This document shows, in pieces, positions 5,398 to 9,623 of a stretch of DNA of 9,623 nt (positions within the stretch are counted from its first letter, which is position 1; each line of letters begins with the position of its first letter). A program made the translations under genes and the position numbers. The DNA is from Bacteroidales bacterium UBA1217 (GTDB lineage: Bacteria; Bacteroidota; Bacteroidia; Bacteroidales; P3): the NCBI GenBank assembly GCA_002309335.1, contig DBXH01000036.1:18577-28199 (forward strand), given 5' to 3'. The notes under the pieces are model-generated. The model did not search any database and had not been told where the DNA came from. It saw nothing but the letters and a program-made list of their open reading frames with translations.

Positions 5398-7956
5398 TTA
5401 TCTAATCAGGAGTATTGTGCCTGTCTTGTTCTGCTTGTACTGTGGGCGGCTCTTGGTGGTGTAGGTGATGAGGTAGACGTAGGCTCCTTGCGGGCAGGGA
5501 GTGCCTTTGTAGGTGCCGTCCCAGCTGTCGGCAAGGCCGTCGAAGGTAGTGATGTGCAGTCCCCAGCGGTTGAAGATACTGACTTCGGCGGTTATGATGT
5601 CGTTGCAGAAGATGCTGAAACGGTTGTTGATGTCTTCGCCCGGGGTGAATGTGTTGGGCACCCATACGGCGGTGCTGTCGATTAGCGGCGGTGGCGGTGT
5701 GGGCAATACGGTAAGGTGCAGGTGCACGGTACTGTCGCATCCGTTATGGGCCTGCAGCACGACAAACGGTTCGTCGGTCGATTCGGTGTATGTGTTGCCG
5801 TCGATCCAGGTGAAGGTGGCGGTGTCGCGGATGTATACTTCCTCTGTCTTATGGTAGGAGTGTTTGATAACGATGGCGTGCATTAGAATGCTGTCGCAAC
5901 TGTTTGCAGCTGTCAGCGTGTCAAAAGCCAATGACGTGTCCTGAAAATACCAGATATTGTCAAGCAACAAGCTGTCGCAGCCATAAATGGTGTCGACTAT
6001 CGAGTATGAGCGTTGAGTGTTGATGACGACATAGTAGCACAGCGCGCTGTCGCATCCTGCGGCATTTGTCAGCGTGTCGTGAGAAACGAGGCCGTTTTGG
6101 GAATACCAGACACCATAGAACAGCAGGCTGTCGCAGGCATACAGTGTGTCTATTACCGAGTAGGAAGGATTGCGGAAGTGAAGTGTGGAAATAATGAGGC
6201 TATCGCATCCGTGACGGTTCTGGTACACTGTTGTTATCCGGTCGCCATCGTGATAGGTTGAATCTTGCCAAATAAAAGTGTTGCTGCAAATTGTCGTGTC
6301 GGCGTATGTCGTGTCGGGATCGAACACTGCTATTGTGGAGGTCAGCGTGTCGATCTGCCTGTAGCATCCATCGCAGGATGCGAATACTATCGCCCGGACT
6401 CCATAACGTCCGGTCTGCGTAAATGAATGTGTTATCTGTCCGCTGGTTGCATTGTAGCCGTCTCCCAACAACCATTGCACGCTGTCAAATCCATATAGTG
6501 ATTCTACAGACATTGTGATGTCGTTGTTGATACATATTTCTACGGTGTCAATCCAGCACGCGTGTGTTGTATTGCCTATGGTAAGGCTGTTCTGGGCGTC
6601 GCGCAGAGCTGTACCGACAGAATATAAAGAACTAAACCAAACATAATTAGTGTCGTATATCCAAGCCACAAAACCATCCCCGTCAGTGGTATACAATGTA
6701 TGTGCCCCAGAGTCTACAATGAATCTTGCGTAGCTGAAAGCAGGATTGACATCTATAGGACTGAAGTGGTTGCTTATGTCGTTACTGTCGAGTTTAATGA
6801 ACTGAATCTCGTTGCTTTTTGTTATAATATGTATTTGTTCCGCCAAGGAAGCAGGTAAAAGATTTTGGATAGGTCTGCTGATTCCAAAGACGACACCTTC
6901 AGAGGCTTGCTCGAATGGTGGCACAATCAGCATTTCTGGAGAACTATACCAATTAAGATGTGTTGTATACAATCCTACGCAAGACGGTTGACTCGTGTTG
7001 ATATAGTCCATCATACGATTTCCAGACATCGTGTATTCGTATGTTTCGCGTTCTCCTATAGTGGTTACGTAATGGTTGTTAATCCATACCGAACAATTGC
7101 TGGCAAACGATGTGATGCGGACAATATTTGGTTCTGGCGAGTTGTTGTTTGCAAAGAAATGTCGACCCCAATAAGCGGTAGGAATTGCCTGTTCGTACAA
7201 AAGGTTAGGTGAGCCGGGTGTGCCGAGATCGTATGGTCTGTCGTTCCCCTCAAAGACGGCTATCCGTTTGCCTCCTGACGCGATTACTCTTGTTCCGCTC
7301 AGGTCGCTGTTTAGGGTAGAGACCACTTGTCGACACAAGCCGGCTTGCGGGATGAATACCGACAGCACATCGCCCGTTGTGTCGCCTGCTGTTGTGACTC
7401 CGTTCAGAAGTATGGTGACGTTTGTTGAGTCTTCTGTGGCAACGATTGTGAAATTGCTACTGGGATTTGAATGGTCACCATTAGGCACTTGTGATTCGGA
7501 AGGCGAAGGGTATGTTTGGATTATGTAGTCGCTTCTCAAAGCGTGCGTTGGTAAAACGTTTGTTGCGTCACTGGTAAAATGTATGGCGTATGCATATACA
7601 GATATGCTGTCGGTTGATGTAATATGGAATCCGCAAGTGACCAAGGTGTCGGTTGAAGCAGGTAAAATTAAGTTGAGGCTTGTGACAAAACTTACAACCC
7701 CAGGTGTGATAGATATTGAGGTGTCAAAGCCTGTGTGTGGGTTTGAAATGTATGCACTGCAATTTCTTGGGCCAACAAGTATAAATGCCATATCGATGAT
7801 TTGACTGTTACAATGTTCAGCACGCATACATAAAGAGTAGTTCGGTGCTACCCAAAAGTCGGTACCCATCGTGGTCAACTGTTGGGCAGAAAGCCATCCG
7901 CCGTTGAATGACAACAGCAGCATTAGTGTCGCGAATGTGATAGACTTTATTTTCAT
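5398..7956 (-). CDS. Large surface protein: IgGFc-binding-like region, PKD-like domain, GCDS repeats, gliding-motility-type T9SS tail
   Basis: The product is 852 residues. ATG 7956-7954 is chosen over an in-frame start at 8043 because MKIKSITFATLMLLLSF…LSA-QQ is a signal peptide (cleavage after Ala24), while the extra 29 residues are repeat DNA. Residues about 31-360 (GTDFWVAPNYS…, FTIVATEDSTNVTI, DLSGTRVIASGGKRIAVFEG) resemble the IgGFc-binding protein N-terminal family found in many Bacteroidota surface proteins. Residues about 470-551 look PKD-like (VQWLLGDG…ITHSFTQTGRYGV). Residues 553-750 hold four repeats of about 50 residues. Residues 766-852 (VPNTFTPGEDINN…NRWG…SWDGTYKG…CPQGAYVY) are the gliding-motility-associated C-terminal domain (type B T9SS signal). 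It is probably displayed on or released from the cell surface, perhaps in adhesion or mucin contact. That role, and IgG binding in particular, is not demonstrated by the sequence. Confidence 0.9.
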   Translation of the reverse strand: MKIKSITFATLMLLLSFNGGWLSAQQLTTMGTDFWVAPNYSLCMRAEHCNSQIIDMAFILVGPRNCSAYISNPHTGFDTSISITPGVVSFVTSLNLILPASTDTLVTCGFHITSTDSISVYAYAIHFTSDATNVLPTHALRSDYIIQTYPSPSESQVPNGDHSNPSSNFTIVATEDSTNVTILLNGVTTAGDTTGDVLSVFIPQAGLCRQVVSTLNSDLSGTRVIASGGKRIAVFEGNDRPYDLGTPGSPNLLYEQAIPTAYWGRHFFANNNSPEPNIVRITSFASNCSVWINNHYVTTIGERETYEYTMSGNRMMDYINTSQPSCVGLYTTHLNWYSSPEMLIVPPFEQASEGVVFGISRPIQNLLPASLAEQIHIITKSNEIQFIKLDSNDISNHFSPIDVNPAFSYARFIVDSGAHTLYTTDGDGFVAWIYDTNYVWFSSLYSVGTALRDAQNSLTIGNTTHACWIDTVEICINNDITMSVESLYGFDSVQWLLGDGYNATSGQITHSFTQTGRYGVRAIVFASCDGCYRQIDTLTSTIAVFDPDTTYADTTICSNTFIWQDSTYHDGDRITTVYQNRHGCDSLIISTLHFRNPSYSVIDTLYACDSLLFYGVWYSQNGLVSHDTLTNAAGCDSALCYYVVINTQRSYSIVDTIYGCDSLLLDNIWYFQDTSLAFDTLTAANSCDSILMHAIVIKHSYHKTEEVYIRDTATFTWIDGNTYTESTDEPFVVLQAHNGCDSTVHLHLTVLPTPPPPLIDSTAVWVPNTFTPGEDINNRFSIFCNDIITAEVSIFNRWGLHITTFDGLADSWDGTYKGTPCPQGAYVYLITYTTKSRPQYKQNKTGTILLIR
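5707..6300 (-). repeat. Four tandem GCDS-type protein repeats in the surface protein
   Basis: Residues 553-750 of the overlapping protein contain four units of about 50 residues. Most units begin with a DT-[IL]-Y-x-CDS-like strand, continue with a W-Y/D strand, and end with xGCDS or SCDS followed by alternating hydrophobic residues (HGCDSLIISTLH, AGCDSALCYYVV, NSCDSILMHAIV, NGCDSTVHLHLTV). Such stalk-like repeats commonly precede T9SS tails in Bacteroidales. The copies are diverged at DNA level, so this is an old amplification. Confidence 0.75.
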
Positions 7957-7968
7957 TGTTTTATTTGG

Positions 7969-7992
7969 GTTATCGTTTTTGTTATCGTCTTC
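7969..7992. repeat. Hexamer repeat upstream of the surface-protein gene
   Basis: Four in-phase hexamers read GTTATC, GTTTTT, GTTATC, GTCTTC. They lie 13-36 bases upstream of the start on the coding (minus) strand, where they read as an A-rich GATAAC/GAAGAC leader. The units match those in the array at 8123-8182. Confidence 0.6.
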
Positions 7993-7995
7993 ATT

Positions 7996-8089
7996 GTGTC
8001 GTCTCTTCGAGACGCAAGACAGGCGGGTGTTTCGTGACCCCACACTGCGTTCCTTGTGTGGGGTTACTGAGGTGTCGTCTCTTCGAGAC
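7996..8089. repeat. 18-bp direct repeats flanking a hairpin, between prfB and the surface-protein gene
   Basis: GTGTCGTCTCTTCGAGAC occurs exactly at 7996-8013 and 8072-8089. Each copy contains the small palindrome GTCTC-TTC-GAGAC. Between them ACCCCACAC (8037-8045) pairs with GTGTGGGGT (8056-8064), extendable to 8034-8067 with one wobble. There is no T run, so it is a poor terminator, and no coding capacity. It looks like a small repeat element or a repeat-mediated duplication. Confidence 0.7.
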
Positions 8090-8122
8090 TATTTGGAATA
8101 CAGTCAAATACAGTATAAGAGC

Positions 8123-8182
8123 GTCTTCGTCATAGTCTTCGTTTTCGTATTTGTTATCGTTTTCGTCTTCGTCTTCGTCTTT
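8123..8182. repeat. Ten in-phase hexamers, consensus GTYTTC
   Basis: Sixty bases divide exactly into GTCTTC, GTCATA, GTCTTC, GTTTTC, GTATTT, GTTATC, GTTTTC, GTCTTC, GTCTTC, GTCTTT. The array ends at the prfB stop codon (8183-8181), which it overlaps by two bases. On the transcribed minus strand it reads as GAAGAC/GAAAAC, so the prfB mRNA would carry a structure-poor, purine-rich 3' region. Confidence 0.8.
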
Positions 8183-9293
8183 ATGCTTCGGCGCCGAACT
8201 GCATCAGATAGGCTTTGATGAACTCGTCTATCTTGCCGTCCATCACGCCCGTAACGTCGCCCGTCTGGTAGTTGGTGCGGTGGTCCTTGACGCGGCGGTC
8301 GTCGAAGACGTAGCTGCGTATCTGGCTGCCCCACTCAATTTTCTTCTGTGAAGCCTTTATTTTGGCCTGCTCCTCCATACGGTGCTTCATCTCGCGGTCG
8401 TAGAGCTGTGAGCGCAGCAGTCGAAGGGCGTTCTCTTTGTTCTTGGGCTGGTCGCGGGTTTCGGTGTTCTCAATAAGTATCTCTTCCTCCTCGCCGGTGT
8501 AGGGGTCCTTGTATTGGTAGCGCAGGCGCACACCCGATTCGACTTTGTTGACGTTCTGGCCGCCGGCGCCACCGCTGCGGAAGGTGTCCCAACTGAGTCG
8601 CGAGTTATCGACCACCACCTCTATGGTGTCGTCTACGAGGGGTGTTACGCTGACCGAGGCGAAGCTGGTCATACGCTTGCCCTGTGCATTGAAGGGGCTG
8701 ACGCGCACCAGGCGGTGCACGCCCGTCTCGCTCTTAAGGTATCCGTAGGCGAATTCGCCTTCAATCTGCAGGGTGCAGCTCTTGATGCCGGCACCGTCGC
8801 CGTCGAGCGAGTTGCTTATGGCGACTTTATAGCCCGAGCGCTCGGCATAGCGGATGTACATACGCATCAGCATTTCGGCCCAGTCCTGCGCCTCGACGCC
8901 GCCGGCACCGGCGTTGATGCTCAGCACGGCGTCGAAACGGTCGCTCTCGCCACGCAGCATATTCTTGAATTCCAGTTCTTCGATGAGTTTGGTGGTGGTG
9001 TCGAGCTGCTTCAGCATCTCCTCTTCAGTGGCGTCGCCGGCTTCGAAGAACTCGTTCATCACCTGCATATCGCCGCAGCTGTCGCTGACGGCTTTGAAGG
9101 CTGTGGTCCAAGTCTTTTTGCTCTTGATTTCGAGCATCACCTTCTTGGCTTCTTTTGGGTCGTTCCAGAAGTCGGCAGCTTCAGTCTTCTTCTCTTCTTC
9201 GGCGATGGCAGCTTCAAGTTTGTCTATCTCAAGGAATTTTCTCAATGATTCTTTGCGCTGTTCAAGGTCTTTTATGGTCTCGGGAATTGTCAT
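8181..9293 (-). CDS. prfB: Peptide chain release factor 2
   Basis: The product is 370 residues and recognises UAA and UGA stop codons on the ribosome, triggering peptidyl-tRNA hydrolysis. The stop-codon recognition tripeptide SPF (199-201, in RVSPFNAQGKR) marks it as RF2 rather than RF1. The catalytic GGQ is at 244-246 in RSGGAGGQNVNKVESGVRL. The C-terminal WGSQIRSYVFDDRRVKDHRT is also RF2-typical. The length is normal. The ATG at 9293 follows CAACA in a CA-rich leader without Shine-Dalgarno. Many bacteria need a programmed +1 frameshift at CUU UGA near codon 26. Here the equivalent place reads CTT GAG (Leu21-Glu22, 9233-9228) in one open frame, so no frameshift is needed. The gene follows an unidentified gene on the same strand (144 bp gap). 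Confidence 0.97.
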   Translation of the reverse strand: MTIPETIKDLEQRKESLRKFLEIDKLEAAIAEEEKKTEAADFWNDPKEAKKVMLEIKSKKTWTTAFKAVSDSCGDMQVMNEFFEAGDATEEEMLKQLDTTTKLIEELEFKNMLRGESDRFDAVLSINAGAGGVEAQDWAEMLMRMYIRYAERSGYKVAISNSLDGDGAGIKSCTLQIEGEFAYGYLKSETGVHRLVRVSPFNAQGKRMTSFASVSVTPLVDDTIEVVVDNSRLSWDTFRSGGAGGQNVNKVESGVRLRYQYKDPYTGEEEEILIENTETRDQPKNKENALRLLRSQLYDREMKHRMEEQAKIKASQKKIEWGSQIRSYVFDDRRVKDHRTNYQTGDVTGVMDGKIDEFIKAYLMQFGAEA

Positions 9294-9306
9294 TGTTGGT
9301 TTTATG

Positions 9307-9330
9307 TTGATTTGTCGATTTGTTGATTTG
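9307..9330. repeat. Octamer repeat in the prfB leader
   Basis: TTGATTTG, TCGATTTG and TTGATTTG follow in tandem, 14-37 bases upstream of the prfB start. In the mRNA they read as CAAATCAA units. They lie where an unstructured leader would help initiation without a Shine-Dalgarno, but that effect is inference. Confidence 0.6.
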
Positions 9331-9377
9331 TTGGTGGTCTGCTTTCCGCTATTCTTACTTCGCTTTTCGCGATTGTG

Positions 9378-9399
9378 GGGCGTACACGGGGGTACGCCC
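9378..9399. repeat. Palindrome between the unidentified gene and prfB
   Basis: GGGCGTAC (9378-9385) pairs with GTACGCCC (9392-9399) around ACGGGG. CGTAC motifs recur to 9403. There is no T run on either side, so it is not an obvious terminator. It resembles other GC-rich dispersed palindromes of this window in size, not in sequence. Confidence 0.6.
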
Positions 9400-9437
9400 G
9401 TACGGAATTGCTATTTTGGTTTTAGTCTTCGTTTTCG

Positions 9438-9623
9438 TCAAATGTTAAATATGTTTATGAACAGTATTGATATGTCGGTACTTATGTTGTAGTCGGTGGC
9501 GTAGTTGCGGTCGAGGCGTTCGCAGTCGGGGTTCTTGACGCGCGGCATACGGTCGCGGGTGCGGAACACGCCTCTGCGTATTGCCGGCAGCGGCTCCCCG
9601 TTTTCCGTTCTCCGTTCTCCGTT
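9438..9623 (-). CDS. Unidentified protein, C-terminal 61 residues (partial)
   Basis: An open frame enters from the right edge on the minus strand and stops at TGA 9440-9438. Its last part reads RMPRVKNPDCERLDRNYATD, then YNISTDISILFINIFNI. The rich use of CGC, GAC, AAC and GCC codons resembles other real genes here. The pattern ERLDRNYxxxxNISxDISILF is reminiscent of the C-terminus of bacterial sugar transferases (undecaprenyl-phosphate glycosyl-1-phosphate transferases, …LDxxYxxNxSxxxDxKILF), but this is weak and I do not assign it. The first residues inside the window (NGERRTENGE) come from a heptamer repeat, so the reading frame passes through simple-sequence DNA. The prfB start is 144 bp downstream on the same strand. 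Confidence 0.55.
   Translation of the reverse strand, partial: NGERRTENGEPLPAIRRGVFRTRDRMPRVKNPDCERLDRNYATDYNISTDISILFINIFNI
9598..9623. repeat. Heptamer repeat at the right edge
   Basis: CCGTTTT, CCGTTCT, CCGTTCT, CCGTT follow in tandem and run into the window edge, so the full length is unknown. The array lies within the open frame of the partial minus-strand gene. It shares the decamer GTTCTCCGTT with the palindrome at 1855-1939. Confidence 0.7.

Noticed and set aside
7957..8043. Upstream in-frame start for the 852-residue surface protein
   Set aside because: The extra residues are encoded by hexamer and direct-repeat DNA and precede a normal signal peptide.
8025..8067. Alternative pairing GGGT (8025-8028) with ACCC (8037-8040) suggesting a riboswitch-like switch
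   Set aside because: Four base pairs against a 9-12 bp stem is not competitive, and no known aptamer pattern is visible.
8514..9248. 244-codon plus-strand frame opposite prfB
   Set aside because: It is an antisense shadow of a highly conserved gene and has no recognisable product.
1..9623. CRISPR array, tRNA/rRNA gene, transposase, phage or toxin-antitoxin module
   Set aside because: I found no regularly spaced repeats with unique spacers, no cloverleaf I could recognise, and no coding frame with such a product.

Overview
The window looks like a chromosomal segment of a Bacteroidota bacterium, most likely an uncultured member of the Bacteroidales. Three proteins or fragments end in type IX secretion system (T9SS) tails: one type A tail (…SKKLVVK), one gliding-motility-type tail (VPNTFTPGEDINN…), and one orphan piece of such a tail. 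Starts are preceded by A-rich stretches rather than Shine-Dalgarno sites. One upstream region carries TATATTTG, a perfect match to the Bacteroidota -7 box TAnnTTTG. RF2 and the prolyl-tRNA synthetase tail also fit this phylum. No tRNA, rRNA, CRISPR, transposase or phage gene is visible.

Layout. At 1-129 is the C-terminus of prolyl-tRNA synthetase, followed by a terminator. An AqpZ-type water channel lies at 293-1006, followed by two hairpins and AT-rich tandem repeats. A 67-residue lipoprotein gene (1491-1694) converges on a 33-codon remnant of a gliding-motility-type C-terminal domain (1760-1858, minus). A nested palindrome (1855-1939) sits exactly at the broken end of that remnant. On the minus strand follows a two-gene operon of secreted proteins: a 465-residue protein (4908-3511), then a 500-residue protein with an Fn3-like domain and a type A T9SS tail (3497-1995). 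Divergent from the operon is a second copy of the lipoprotein gene (5129-5332). It converges on an intact 852-residue surface protein (7956-5398) with an IgGFc-binding-like N-terminal region, a PKD-like domain, four GCDS repeats and a gliding-motility-type tail. Then come prfB (9293-8181, minus) and the C-terminal end of an unidentified protein (9623-9438, minus).

The central story is a duplication. The lipoprotein gene, its convergent terminator and the 3' end of the surface-protein gene occur twice. The distance from lipoprotein start to opposing stop codon is 269 bp in both, and 125 bp of the lipoprotein genes are identical between more diverged flanks, which points to gene conversion. The operon lies between the two copies. 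The intergenic DNA is unusually rich in small repeats: several unrelated palindromes, one of them inside a T9SS tail coding region, in-phase GTYTTC hexamers at three places around prfB, an octamer repeat and a heptamer repeat. I found no complete new enzymatic or defence system. The novelty here is genome plasticity around surface-protein and lipoprotein genes.
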